Of a stretch of DNA of 64,000 nucleotides, positions 21,034 through 33,495 are shown in pieces. The notes beneath the pieces were generated by a model. That model saw nothing but the letters and a program-made list of their open reading frames with translations, was not told where the DNA came from and did no database searches. The translations under genes were made by a program, and so were the position numbers. Origin of the DNA: Stemphylium vesicarium (taxonomy: Eukaryota > Ascomycota > Dothideomycetes > Pleosporales > Pleosporaceae); assembly GCA_004380135.1 (NCBI GenBank), contig QXCR01000018.1, positions 62,001 through 126,000 of the forward strand, in the 5' to 3' direction. Position 1 is the stretch's first letter, and each line of letters begins with the position of its first letter.

Positions 21034-22671
21034 GGTGGGGGCGCGTTTAAAAGGTGCAATATTCGCAGATAATAGTGGAAAGGGTGACTGCGGGGGTGTT
21101 TGCGCGGACGCGGCGGTGCGGTGGATGGGCGGGTTGAGGGTTCCTGGATCGCGGGATTGGATGTGGTGATGCGGATGAGGCCGCGGAGGTGCGTTATCGA
21201 TAAGAGGTTTTGGCTACAACACTATGCTGGTGAGTGACGATGCGCTTTCTTGTCATGTTACGACAACAATTCCGAAATTTGTTAGTGTGAGGGTTGGATT
21301 GATTGGTGTTTGTACTCGAAGTTCAAGGTGAGGCTGATTATGTGTTTTTTGAATCTACTAGTACGGTGTATACAGTTCCCACCTTTATTGAATCAACACT
21401 ATAACTTCTGCCTCACAGACATCAAGATGGTAACTGTCAGTCAGCTTTTGGATTTAGTTATTCTTCTTTTGTGAAAGAATGGTAGCAGATTTCGAAATCA
21501 CTGGTGGTGTCGCTTCCACAGGGAATATCGAGTTTCGGCATCAAACAGCTGCGCCGTTAGATGCATATGCAAAGTTCATCTCCATCTTGTCTGACGATCG
21601 ACGTTTTACCCATGGATCTGATTAAATACGATGAATTTAGATGACTGTACCTTACACCGATGCTAGATGGACGTTGATGGCTGCGTTCTTCCGTACCTAG
21701 GCGGCTAAGAACTACACCGCCTTGCCGTAAAAAGCAGCAGCCCGCAAGAGCCCATTACCAAGAAAGAGCCTAGGCGGTTGAATGGAGTCTGTGGGCTCGA
21801 ATTACGGAAAGAGGGGGGGAGAAACGGCTTTTTGTTAGTGCGCTGAGCGTTTGGACGTGTGGGGTGGGGAAACGGGGATTGAGGCTGGGCAAGCCTGGGG
21901 GCAGATGTGGTTATGGGGGAGTTATACTTCGGGATGTGTAGTTGTAGTTGTAGATAGGATTGAGGGTCTATTGCTGTGCTATTCTTCGGTGTTCAAACTG
22001 ATGTGTTTGAAGATCTTTGTATGCAAGGGCATACATGTCCAGTGTATGTAGTGAGCTGCTGTTGCGAGATAACTTGACTTGAACTCATGACATGACTGAA
22101 TCATAAGAGAGGGGTCCAAGGCGGATAGAATATCGATGGAGTTGGCGGAGTCTGAATCTAAGCCTCAAGGAGACAAGTACTTCGATTGCAGAGAGGCACC
22201 TGGAGTTCAAAGACCAGTCTCGATATCTTGGCCAGGCAAGATATTGGTACATCGCCAGTCGCAGTCATCTATCTTTTCCACTCTTTACCGTGGAGATAAT
22301 GTAGAAGTTATGTTTGAATGTCACCAATACAACAGCTGTGAAGAATTGCAACTTCATCAGTGATGTTGCTGCTGACCAGATCCGCGGTTACGCTCACATA
22401 GATGCTACATCTACCTCCTCCTTAGGCGAACTAGTAAAAACCACTTGTCTAACCGGCATCGCTTGTAACGGGGAATACTATGTGGTCCCACTTAGTATGT
22501 TCTTCGCTGTCGAAAGAAAGATTGATTGTGCAACTTCGTATCGTGATACCAGATCAATTCGAGTAAGCCTAGAAACAATGGCGATCGTGCCGGGATAATT
22601 GCAGGCCGCGTATCCAATGGTTGGCCGATATGCATGTACAGCCCTTGAATGCATGATTGGCATGATAATAT
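21034..22671. other. Intergenic between COX23 and the eroded oxygenase-like gene
   Basis: COX23 promoter followed by about 1.4 kb with no supported gene. Frames at 22136-22600 are short, start without a good ATG and match nothing I know; they may be further debris of the remnant that follows. Confidence 0.5.
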
Positions 22672-23192
22672 CCACCTCAAGTTAGGCATACATTCTTATA
22701 CCCTTTGGTGTGTCTTGAGAATGTCTCCGACACGATGGGCGGCGAGACGACTATTCCTACCGCAAACGGATATGTCAGGCTTCGTAGCCCCTCCAAAAGG
22801 CACGGGATACCTCTTCAAGATGGTTACCTTACACACGAGGCGCTCCGTGCTCTCGGTGCAATGGAGCGGATCACAGCATTTACAGCTTGGCGTCCGCGAT
22901 TACCTTTGGTCAGGGACGGCTCAGAGCTGTGCACGGTCCGACCAGTCTCGGACTTGAGCGCGCCTCACTATTACTGTACCAATTATCGTGTTGAGAAGCT
23001 GGGAGAGTGGGTTCGAAAAGCTCGCGAGGGTATGCGGGATCAAGGTGCCGTGGCGAAAAGCTCGACACGCTGGAGAAGACGTCGTTTTTCGATGAAGTGT
23101 CCGCATACGTGCAGCGCACTAACCAAGAACTTGTGGAGGAGATTCGGGTCGCAAAAGGCGCTATCGACATGATGGACATGTCGAAGTCGTAG
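22672..23192 (+). pseudogene. Eroded C-terminal part of a fungal 2OG-Fe(II) oxygenase-like protein
   Basis: A reading frame without a start ATG contains LENVSDTMGGETTIP, a Gly-Ile-Pro-Leu-Gln strand, ERITAFTAWRPRLPLVRD and TVRPVSDLS. These resemble the C-terminal half of a fungal Fe2OG-dioxygenase-like family that I recall from genome annotations. An in-frame stop precedes it at 22666. Near 23045 the reading switches to another frame and continues as GEKLDTLEKTSFFDEVSAYVQRTNQELVEEI, ending at 23192. A stretch missing its N-terminal half, with no start and one frameshift, points to a broken gene rather than an intron. Family identity is moderate and from memory only. Confidence 0.5.
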
Positions 23193-23827
23193 TAAGCACC
23201 GAGAAGCAAGTCCGTACAGGGTTTGGCCTTGAGCTGGCATTTGGCCGAACCAGTTCGATGGGACGCTTCGTGCAGCATGCTCAAATGGCAACATTCACAC
23301 TTGAAGGATACATATTTGGGGAAGCGCGGTAGCCTGGATCGAGTTGAAAGTCAAAAGTGATAGTAAAGAATACGCGCTGCTGCTCCTTTCATAAATGTTT
23401 TATTCTAAGTTTCCGGTCAAAATGGAGCAACTTCAGCACAAAGCTACGAGTCGCGTGCCCACGTCATTGGGGTCGCGGGCCCGTAATAAGAAATTTGGGC
23501 CCAATCAGACGGTGCCATGGTATGGAATTGATATGGCTGGTGGGAATGGTTGGCGGTGGTTGATGATGGGGATTCGGAAGCTGGCGCTAAAGACGGAATT
23601 GGGTGGGTGGGAGGTGAACGGCTGCTGCGGCAAATGGTCGGAGAGCAAGGGCTTTGGTGACCGAGCGCCAACATGCTTAGACTAGTAGGCCCGCTCTTGC
23701 ATGGTGCATAACCACGGCCAGCCATAGCCATTCTCTACAAGGGCAAAGTCCCATGTGAGCAGATGTTCCGTCTTCCACTCTGCAGCAGCCGTCGTGTGTG
23801 AAAAGAAGCAGAGCACCACCGCCCCAA
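23193..23827. other. Intergenic before the RING gene
   Basis: Contains the leader of the RING-protein gene. The open frames on both strands lack family resemblance. Confidence 0.55.
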
Positions 23828-26800
23828 ATGGACAATCGAGCCTCACCGACCCCGCCCACGGCTCGCTCCAAGAATTCGTCGTCGTCCATCGCCTCGTCCA
23901 ATACGCCCTCACATGCCGCCACGGGCTCGCAGCCGGTACAAATGTCGTCGTCGAATTCCCGGGCCGCGCGCGGAGGCACACCGACTGCCAGCCGGTCCGC
24001 CTCCAAGCTGGGCGAGGGCGAGAAGCCGACGCGGGCGGCGAGCAAGGACAGCCTGAAGCAGAAGATGCTGATGAAGAAGGACGAGGCGCCCCAGCCGACA
24101 AGGGCAGAAGAGGTGCGACAGACACGATTACCACAGTGCATGCATTCAAGCGACTAACAAAAACAGCAACTCAAGACGCTCAGGTCCGAGTTCGACAGCC
24201 TCCGCAACCACCTCACATGTAAGATCTGCGACCGGCTGCTCTACCAGCCTTATACCATATCGTGCGGACACACATACTGCTACACAGTAAGCCCGCCATG
24301 TGCCCCATCGCACCCGTCAATTTCTAACCCGCACAGTGCCTCTGCACGTGGTTCGTTAGCAACAAGGCCCGCAAGACATGTCCCGACTGCCGCATTGTCG
24401 TCAAGGACCTGCCCGCCCCGGCCTATGTGGTGAGTCCAATCTAGAAATACACACACACACAAGCATATGGCGAATTCCTAACACGCCCCCTCCAGATACG
24501 GGACATGACCAACGTCTTCATAGCCCGCGCCGAACTACTTCCGCTAGGCGAGAGCATCGACGACCACAAGAAATGGCAAAAAGACGAAGCCGACGCCGTG
24601 CAGCTGGACAAGGACAACGAAGACCCCCGCGCTGGCGGCCTTTTCAAGGGCTGCTTCAGGCTGGCGCACCACCAACGAGGCCCCTCACTGCAAGTCGTCC
24701 GTGACCAGGAAGACGGCGTTGACCGCTGTCCGGTCTGCACCTGGGAGCTGGAAGACGGGGGATGCACACAATGCGGGCTAATCTTCGACGAGACGGGCGA
24801 AGTATCATGGGGCGACAGCTTCACCGGCTTCAGCGACATGGACGAGATGTCCGAGCACGACACCGACCTCGACGCCGAGATGGACATGGAGGACGCTGAA
24901 TACGACGAATACAACGATGGCCTAGGGGACTGGGGCGCGTACCCCGGCGACGACTCTGTCATGATGCGACGCTTCCTCGAGGCTGGAATCCCACCGCACG
25001 CCGCCGCCTTTGCACGGCGACGCCCAATCTCGCACAGCGAAGCCGGCAGCCGACGTTCCTACACCCAAAGCATAGTCTCCGACGTCTATGGCGACGAGAT
25101 GGACACGGTCGAAGAGGAAGACGAGGAAGGCCTGGACGAGGACTCTTCTATGAACGACTTCATTGACGACGATGCCCTACCCGCGTCGAGCTCGCCGAGC
25201 CAAGCCTCATCCACACCCGGCCCCATGCCTCAACCCTCTGGCAACAGGGCACGCACACAGGCCAGAGCACGTCGCATTGTCGAGTCGGAAACCTCATCCA
25301 ACCGTTCGAGTGTCGTCGAGGAGGATGAAGACGAAGATGAGGAAGACACAGGCCCCATTCGCAGAGGAGTGCGGCACCCCGCCCAAACGCGCGCTCTGCA
25401 CCGAGCGAATGGCTCAAGATCCTCCCATGAGACGGCTTCGTCAACATCCACTGACGTCTCTGCCGAGGAGCTCGACGAAGATACCCAGGCCTTGCTAAGA
25501 GAAGAAGGGTGGATGCTGCAGCGGGATGATGATGATGAAATGGGAGAAGAAGACGAAGATGACAGTGATGGAGGAAGGACGACCGTTGGGTGGGAACCGC
25601 TTGCGAACTCAAATGACAGAAGCCGAATGGGCGGTTCTCTAACACCTACTGCAGATCGTCCCCGGCCTAGCGCCCCCATACGCCCGCCTTCGCGAACCGA
25701 CAATCCTCGTGTCTTGAATGCCTCTCGTGGCCTGCGCCGAAGAACGTCTGTCCTCCCGGGCTCGGGAGTCGCTTACGAAGATGGAGAAGCGGACGACGAC
25801 GACTCGGACCAAGATGGCGACATTGAGCTGGCCATGAACACGTTGCGAACGCGCCGTTCACAAGTCCACATGCGAAATATGGCCGCCTTTCAAAACCCCG
25901 CCGCTCGCTTCATCAACCGCGGCGCTGTTCAGGGCGATGGAACAAATGAGGCAGACACAGATGACAACTCGGACACTTCGCAAGGGCATGCACGTAGAGC
26001 ACCGCGCGTGCAGCGTCGAGAATACGACCCGCGTATTAGTTGGATGTTCGCTGCACATCAACAGGCTCTTCAACAACACCAAATGGCGGGCGCATTGATA
26101 GACGTGGAGCCACGGGCTATTACCCCGCTTGCTCGCCCTCGGACGAGGAACAGGAACCGACCAAGCCCAGCACAAGCATATTCACCTTTCCTGCCACCCG
26201 CGCGCTTGAGGACGCCACTCATGGACAACACCTCGAATCTTGCTATGGACCCGCGGATGCCATTATCACCGCCTCGTAGAAGTGCCATGTCTCCAGGTCT
26301 GCCATCAATGGTGAACAACGGAAACATGGGCCGTTTTGACCGTGCTCCTTCTGTTAGCTCGAATAGCAATGCTTCTCCCATGATGACCCCTGGCTCTTCC
26401 ACACCTACGTCTCAACATACCATCGATAATATAGCACAGACACAGGCTGCTGCGGCCATGGACATGATCGATCGTCCGCAGAGCCGTGTTAGTGCGCGCC
26501 CTGGCTCGGCGAATAGCAGAAGGAATTCTGGCAATTTCGCTGCCGTCAATGCCTTCCCTCATACTGGCATGGGACTGCACGTGCAAGGTGCCGCTCTTCC
26601 TCCATTTGCTGCCCGAGGTAACCCCTGGGCTGCGTTTGTACAAGCGCGCGGTGTTCGAAATCGCAACTCGCGCCAGCTGCTCCGAAACGAGTCTTCTGTA
26701 GCCACTTTGCGGCCGGCGAACTCTCGCGTCAATATCCGCGAAGCTAGCAACCAGCAACAAGGCATGAGGCCACAGCCATCGCGTCTCAACCTCCGGTCAC

Positions 26801-27399
26801 AGCCATCTAGACGTCAGCTCAACAACCAAGCCTCGACACGTACCCTGCGAGCAAGTGAGCATGGCAGACCGCCTCCATCGCCTACTCAGAACACGCAAGC
26901 TCCCAGTCAGCCTGCTACCCGCCCAGCCGGCTTGACGCAGGATGAGCGCAACATGCGAGCTCGTGAGCTCATCGAGACGAGGAGACAAGCACTTGGTCAA
27001 CGCGATACCAGTGTCCCTGCACGCACCAACCCATTCACCCAGGGCTTCCAGCGTCCAGCCAACCCAACCGGTTCGCCTCAAATGCAGCAGCCAACAACCG
27101 CACAGCACGTGAGAAGCAACTCAAACGAGTCCATCAACTCCACCGGCACGGTACAAGGCGGCTCCGCATCCCCAGTGCTTGGCCGCCGCCGAAGCAATCG
27201 CAACATGCACAATCCCGGCTCTCCCGGCCTCCATTCACCAACACAGGGTGCCTACAACGCCCCTGCTGCACCAGCATACCAAAACAGCTATTATCGTCCT
27301 AGACCGGGCTCCGCAAATGGCGCTCAAGCACCTTACGAGTCCACCCTTACTGCAAACACGAGGAACATGAGTCCCATGATGGCCGGTCCTCTGATCTAG
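23828..27399 (+). CDS. RING-finger protein, probable E3 ubiquitin ligase
   Basis: Four exons (23828-24112, 24167-24286, 24337-24429, 24496-27399), all joined in phase 0, give 1133 residues. After a Ser/Thr/Lys-rich N-terminus, a C3HC4 RING spans residues of about 109-165: CKICDRLLYQPYTISCGHTYCYT then CLCTWF and CPDC, with the CGHTYC core split from the next Cys pair by an intron. A second possible zinc site follows (CPVCTWELEDGGCTQCG, about residue 242). The remaining 800 residues are low-complexity: acidic runs (EEDEDEDEED), then Ser/Asn/Gln/Pro/Arg-rich segments, likely disordered. A ligase role is inferred from the RING. Yeast Psh1 also has an N-terminal RING, but I cannot claim orthology. 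The start is the first ATG of the frame. Confidence 0.87.
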
Positions 27400-28992
27400 A
27401 AGGCAGCCATTGCCGAAAGACAAAAAGAAGAGACGCTTGATCATTTCCTCTCTCTCTCTCGACCCTTATCTCTTCACAATCACTTTTTTATTGGCGTTTA
27501 TTGGCACTGGCAATGCACATTCTTTTAGCATCTTGCGCGCGGGGGGGATTTGAAGGGCTCATGGGAACACTACCACCACCGCTCATTTTTTAGCAGCGAA
27601 TGGATGGTTGGATGGATGAACTTGGAAACATGAAGTAAACGCCCTTCTATTTTTGTTTTTCTCTTATCACGCAAATTCCCTCGTTCCTGTACTGTTGTTT
27701 TGTCCTGCTTTGCTTTGTTTAGCGGCATCAAAATCTGGTTCCTGTTCTCTTTTGCTTGCTTGTTTTCAGCGAAGCCTTTGTCCAAGCATTTTACTGGCGT
27801 CATTCCTTTTATTTTCTCTCTTACGAGGCACTATACCATGGCGGCATTGAGGGTGTGGGTGGGGTTATGATGAATGATGGATGATGGGGTATGAAGTGGG
27901 GATATGAGCGACGGTCAAGGGCAATCAAACATTTCTTATGACTATATCTTTGCATCGCATCTAGGATCGCAATACGAGTATTCGATGGGCGCTGCGATAT
28001 AAATCTGTGGACCACTGTGACATGAGTGATTTGTTTCGTTTCGATGGTGCTGGACATGGTATCGTTGCTCTGATCCCGCACCTACCCAATTGATCGTACG
28101 AAGGATGCGTGATCGACATGCCACGCTCCAGTATAACCCCAACGCCGATCACCAGCGTCATCAGCTTATACGAAACAAAAGTGGACCTGATTACGCGTGC
28201 CCGCACACCACTACGAACAAATACATGTACATTGTACCATATTCTCATGTCACTGGCGATGTTGCAACTGGTTGATCATTCGCTACACCGTTGTGATATC
28301 TGCAATTTGTTTCGGCACGATACTTCACACCAACCAATGTGACTTCCCTCCACCGCGCATGATGTGCCCGTAAACTCCAGACCCCGTGCTCCACTAATGT
28401 GGCCCCATCATGGGAGCCTGACAATCTGATTCCCATCTTCCAACGCTATGCGCCCCGACCTTGAAGCATGAGTAAACATGAAGTACATATCGCGATAGCT
28501 AGTACGCCTGTAAAGCTTGTGACATATGAATCAGATGGATCGCCCGATGCGAGAACATGGAGATGATGATGAGCCAGACCTGGCTATCGCAAACTCGTGA
28601 ATGATTTCGAAGCGACCGTGAGCGCTAAACCAAGGCTGCGGTAGCAAGTACTACCTGACAACTCCGCTGAAAGCATATTGTGACTAGAGCCCAGCAAACG
28701 CCGTTACTAGGCGGGTGTTTAGAATTCTTTACGTCCGATCAGAACAATCTTCAGGACTGCTTGATTGCCCATAACCATGGGCGGTACGACGACTATACGG
28801 TAGTAGGATTGTGGAATGTGGAGATGCTCGGTAACGCAGACGGAAGGGTGGTGGTACATGGCCGCGGAATGATCTGCCGTCTCATCTGTGAATAGATGAT
28901 CCTGATAACAACAGACATCAGTCACTGCGTGGTCATGGAAATTTGTTAGAGCACCTACCGGAGATGTTGAGTGCAAAACAATCAAGAACAGA
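27400..28992. other. Convergent intergenic region
   Basis: About 1.6 kb between the 3' ends of two genes. It begins with a CT-rich stretch and a G-run (27541-27547). No coding, tRNA or repeat signal was recognised. Confidence 0.55.
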
Positions 28993-29859
28993 CTAGTCCA
29001 TGTAGAAGTCTCCCTTCAGGATCCTTTCTTGCATGGCATCAGGAACCTTGGGCTTCGGCATCTCGCGGACCGGAGGCTCCATGATCGTTACGCTCTTAGC
29101 ACGCTGGTGTGTCGGGCCGGCGGGGCCCAACGACGGAGGGGGCCCCGAAATGGAGCCCCGCTCGGCTCGTGACCGGAGGTTCTCAGCGAAATTGTAACCT
29201 TCGCCTGCCGAGGACGATGTTAGCGAGTAGTTTCCAAGCACATCTTCGGACTGTTCTGCAATGGTTGACGGCCAGATGTGGGAAATGGAAGTGGATCGCC
29301 GCGAGTGAGAGTGAGTAAAGGGACGGAGCAGTGTAGAGGAAGAGGGCAGTGACTGCGACAATGAAGACAGACCTCGACCTCGACCAGTCGGGGGAGAGGA
29401 AGCTTTATGGATGGGTGGTCTACCATTTGGGTTCCCAACGCCTCCGTTGCTCTGCCTAACGTCCCGCATTGCACGAGCTCCGAAGCTCAGCCGACGGGCG
29501 AAGGGTGTTGCGGGGTTGCTGTTGTTGGCAGAAGGACCAAAATCGTCCTCAAAGGGACTTTCGTCGACTGAGCCAGAGTTGGCACTGGAGATGCTCTCGG
29601 TACGGGTCCGTGGGGTTTGGAGGAATGGTGATGTTTGGCCAGGGGAGGCTCCCAGCCCAATCGTAGTGAGTGAGAGCCGTCGTCGCTGAGCGTTGGCAGC
29701 GGCTGTGGTAATGGGACCCGACGGCTGTCCGCCAGTTGGCTGGCCAGCAATGCTGTTTGACCGGCCAAACAAGTCTTGGAAGGTCTGGCTAGTGACGGAA
29801 GCCCGTCGGCGAGGATCCGGCGAGTGGAGGGGAGGGGAGTTTCCGTCGTTGGAAGACAT
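28993..29859 (-). CDS. Conserved ascomycete disordered protein of unknown function
   Basis: A single-exon, 288-residue protein with no membrane segment or enzyme motif. It is rich in Ser, Pro, Arg and Asn and contains short conserved-looking blocks: PDPRRRASVTSQTFQDLFGRS near the start, QRRRLSLTTIGL, PFARRLSFGARAMRD, a HQRAKSVTIMEPP block and the end QERILKGDFYMD. The RRxS and RRLS sites look like basophilic (PKA-type) phosphorylation sites. I recall similar proteins in other Ascomycota annotated only as hypothetical. The ATG at 29859 starts directly before SSNDGNSPPLHSPDPRRR. Function is unknown. Confidence 0.85.
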   Translation of the reverse strand: MSSNDGNSPPLHSPDPRRRASVTSQTFQDLFGRSNSIAGQPTGGQPSGPITTAAANAQRRRLSLTTIGLGASPGQTSPFLQTPRTRTESISSANSGSVDESPFEDDFGPSANNSNPATPFARRLSFGARAMRDVRQSNGGVGNPNGRPPIHKASSPPTGRGRGLSSLSQSLPSSSTLLRPFTHSHSRRSTSISHIWPSTIAEQSEDVLGNYSLTSSSAGEGYNFAENLRSRAERGSISGPPPSLGPAGPTHQRAKSVTIMEPPVREMPKPKVPDAMQERILKGDFYMD

Positions 29860-32054
29860 TGTTGTTGGCAGGTGTGAAAATGGGGATGCAAGGGTGTGTG
29901 GGGATGTGTGTGTTTCAAAAATCCAGTCGTGCGGGAGGTTTGTGGTGTGGAATGAAGAGTATAAAGAAGCAAAGCAGGAGGGGAGGATGGTTGATATGTC
30001 GCTAGGTGCACGGACAGGGTCCTCAGAGTGTCGTACGTCAGCGGGGTTGATGGCGTGATAAGCGAATCACTTTCGCAGGGGAATCGCGTTCAAAACAAAG
30101 TCGACTGGCAGTAGGCTAACACGACAGGTCAAGGGATGAAGTTCGAGGTGGGAAGAAAAGCAGGAATGATAGACAGGAGAGTAATATCGAAGCAGCAGTG
30201 CACCTCTTGGCTGCGCTTCCCAAAGGATAGTCTCGGCGCTAATTCTGAGACGGGCTTAGCGTATCTTCTTTCCCCGCAGTCCTTGGGCAATCCATGTGGG
30301 TACAGGACGTGGCCCTTTCACTTCACGGCCAACCAGATCAAAGAGCAACTCGAGCCTAACCGCTTGCTCCCCGCAGTCGAGCCAGCTCGACCCACCCTCA
30401 GGTGCCCACAACGACTATCGCGATCATCACGGTAAGTTCCTAGCTAGCATAAGCTTGGTACAGGTTATCTTGCCACTTGGATGGCTCCCAATCTTCATCC
30501 GCATGTACAAGGGAGTATGGAGCATTCAGTTGAGGGTACACAGCATTGGACCATGAGGCCATCCCATCTTCTTGTTGTTCCTGGCTTTTTGGGTCCTATC
30601 AGGATGAGCTGACATGGCTTTTAGCCATTATCTTAGTCAAGTCATGTGCCCAGTCCAAGTAGCCATGCCTACGGGGGGCCGCGGAGCTTCTGACGAAAGC
30701 ATCCTCTTGAAGACATGGCTTACTGCGGGGGGCTTGCAACAAGCGCAAGATAGGCGGATCGTATGGCCGAGAGTAGAAGCTCCACGTCTACTTGTCAAGC
30801 TCTTTTTTTTGGTCTGGAATGTGGACACTCTGGTACTGTCCAGCTTCTCCGACGTCGATTTGGTCTGAGATGCAGAGCGAAGAGCAGGATTTGTGTAACA
30901 TGGTGTAAAGACTCGGTCCACGCTGTAGTATTAGTGGGTGGATTAGCCGGCCACTTACATGTACCAATGACTGGGTCGTTGTGCTACACATGGCCGAGTC
31001 TTTGGTGATTGGCTTATGCAGTCGTCCGAGGCCGACTGCCAAAGTTGCCCGTAATGAAATGTGTATGTCCGACATTTGGACCGAGGCGACGTTTGGGGAT
31101 AAGAGGCCGTCTAACAGAGCAGCATGGTGCTATAGTCCGTCGAGGCCACATTACATGGCGTTTAGCCTCCGCTTTGACCATCCGCGAAGCTCAACTACGG
31201 ATTGCGCCAGCTCCACATCGTGCGGCTCGGCGCTATCACAAGCCATCAGCCGTCGGCCAGAAACCCAACTCCCCGGTATCTCTGCATGTTGGAGCTTGGC
31301 ACTGTACAAATGCGGAGCCTGCCATCAGCTGATGGTTATGGTCTGGGCTTGACTTAAGATCTCTCAACAGTGGACGCTAATGAGTTCCACTCACACCCCG
31401 TCGATGCTCCGAAGTGGGAGAATTGAATGACGCCGCTATCCACTAGATCACACAATGCTAGCAAGTGCCAGTTTTTGAATGATAAGAGCCATCGGCGAAC
31501 GATGCTTAAACTTGTTATGCTCAAACTATGTGTACAAGGAGTGTAAGAAGCGAAATAATCCCGTGAAAAGTAGCCTGTCAAGCAAGCTGGAAGAAAAAGG
31601 TGTACTGGTGAGCATCCAGAGAGGGTGAAGGAAAGTAAAAGAAGAGTAAGTGAGGAATAAAAACATGTGAAGAAGAAGTTGAAAGGTCGAATCGTCCGAC
31701 TGGATACACACCGAAGTCAGTTGGTCAGAAGGAGAGGAGAAGAGAAAATGAAACAAAAGGAGGTTGCTAAGACAGACCAAAGTCATGCGACTCTCCAAGG
31801 ACTGAAGAATAGAGGTGAAGCTGGTGCTGCGGACAGCCGTAACATCGTAAGGAAAGATGCGAAGTTATTAAAGCAGAGCGCAAATAAAACACAAGGAAAG
31901 GAATGGAAAAAGCGCAAGAGACATGTAACGCCGCCAACACCAATACGCTGAAAAGAAAAAAGAAAGATCAAACGATGCCCCGCTTCATCAAACCTACCTG
32001 TGTTCCGTACCGTTGCGATTGTGACGAGATCTTCTTCTCATCAGTTGGCAACTG
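29860..32054. other. Intergenic, no gene recognised
   Basis: About 2.2 kb. The left part is the promoter of the minus-strand gene at 28993-29859 and the right part 3' flank of the SWIM gene. A stretch near 31370-31460 has a tRNA A-box-like string on the minus strand but no foldable tRNA. Otherwise nothing was seen. Confidence 0.5.
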
Positions 32055-33495
32055 TCACTGCATTGTTCTCTTCGGCTCTCGCTCGCGGACCGCGGATCCT
32101 GGCCTCTTGCGGTTCTCGTAGACGACGTTGCGGAACATATACATGTATCGAGGTGGCGCGTCGGATTCGGTCAGCTTCTGCTCGATGCCCTGCAGGGTTT
32201 CCCAATGGTTGCGATAGACGTCCTCTTGCGGTAAAGAGGCAAGTGCGTCGAGGACGAACGGCGAGTCGCTGTCGCCAGAAGTTCCGATGAGGGCAACGTA
32301 TAGGTTGTTCTGGACGGGATCCGTTGGAGCTTCCCATTCCCATGCGATGTTCTCGTAGGCGTTCACGTTGCGGTCTGTAACACGGTCGAGGATGGTAATT
32401 AGAGCTGCCGCGGCGCGTACAGCTACGTCTTCAACATCTGGCTGGCTCTGGTAGAAATCATCAATGGCATTGACCAGCGACGTGAGTTTCTTGGCGCATG
32501 TCTCCACGTCAAAGCGTATCACGCCCGGAGATGCGGTGGGTCCTCGGGCAATATATTCTTCCAAGGCATTGAAGGTCAACTTGATGCGGTCGTCGATCTT
32601 CTCAAAGAAGACACAACTTTCGAAATCGGGATCAAGGATTTTTCGCAGCTGAAGGTAGAAGCTAGGGCATTTGTTTGCGTGCTGAGAAATGAGATCCGCG
32701 ATCTCTTGGTATTTTTTCGAACGCCTGGAAGTGAGGGGCGACTCAGGCCATTTGAACTCCCCGGGTAGCGCTTCTTGAGGCTCGAAACAGGAAAGCATGT
32801 CGCTAATTGCATCCCTCATATCTTCATCATCTTCCGGCATCTCATCGTCTTGGTAAACCCACTTTAGATCATTGGCGATGTTTGCCAGGCCTTTCGTGTC
32901 CAGGATGTTGTCTGGCTTCACGTCCTCGATCTTGGAGCCGTCTGGTGAAAGATGGAGAGGCGTCTTGACCATGTCGTCAGAAACAGTCGACATGATCTGG
33001 TCTCCCACCCAGTATATGTGCTTCGGCTTGCTCTTAGCTGGCTGTTGAAAACATGTTTACAAATGAGCATACCTTGCACGCGAGGCCCTTCTCATTGGCA
33101 CCGCAGGAGCATTTCGGTCTCCGTAGCGTTCCGCCTATGGCTACCGTAATGTCGTCGTCGAGATAGAAGTACTTCTTGGGGCTTCCATCCGGGCTATCTT
33201 CATCCTCCGAGACGGCACAGTACTTCATCCTGATCTCCTTGCCTTCGAGACCCTTTCTTGCCCTCCTGCGCATGTCGTTGTCGAAAGCCGAGACATTGTA
33301 CTGGAGGTTCTTGGTAGATATGACAAGAGATGGCGTAGGAGAGACGGTCGGCTCAATGGACGGTAGAGGCTGGTCCTGATTGGAGTGCTCCGATTCTGAC
33401 GACTGTGCGCTGGCTCTTGCTGCCTTTGCGGCCCCGGCACGAGTCGTTACCATGTTCTCTCTTAGAGAGAGCTTTGAGAATTGCTCTGCTGACAT
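32055..33495 (-). CDS. SWIM-type zinc finger protein
   Basis: Two exons (33495-33073 and 33020-32055; 52-nt intron GTATGC...GAAG) give 462 residues. The spliced product contains CSCGANEKGLACKHIYW, the CxC-x8-CxH pattern of a SWIM zinc finger, at about residues 130-145; the final His is encoded after the intron. The N-terminal region is Ser/Glu/Pro-rich. The C-terminal 300 residues are mostly helical and acidic, without a second known domain (for example WPESPLTSRRSKKYQEIADL and NNLYVALIGTSGDSDSPFVLDAL, read in pieces). SWIM domains bind DNA or proteins, and fungal members include Shu2/Sws1 recombination factors, but this protein is longer and may be a separate ascomycete family. A second start, MVTTRAGAAK, lies at 33453. 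Confidence 0.85.

Noticed and set aside
31370..31460. Minus-strand string with a tRNA A-box look (TAGTGGATAGCGG) and a small hairpin downstream
   Set aside because: No acceptor pairing, no proper anticodon or T arm; not supportable as a tRNA.
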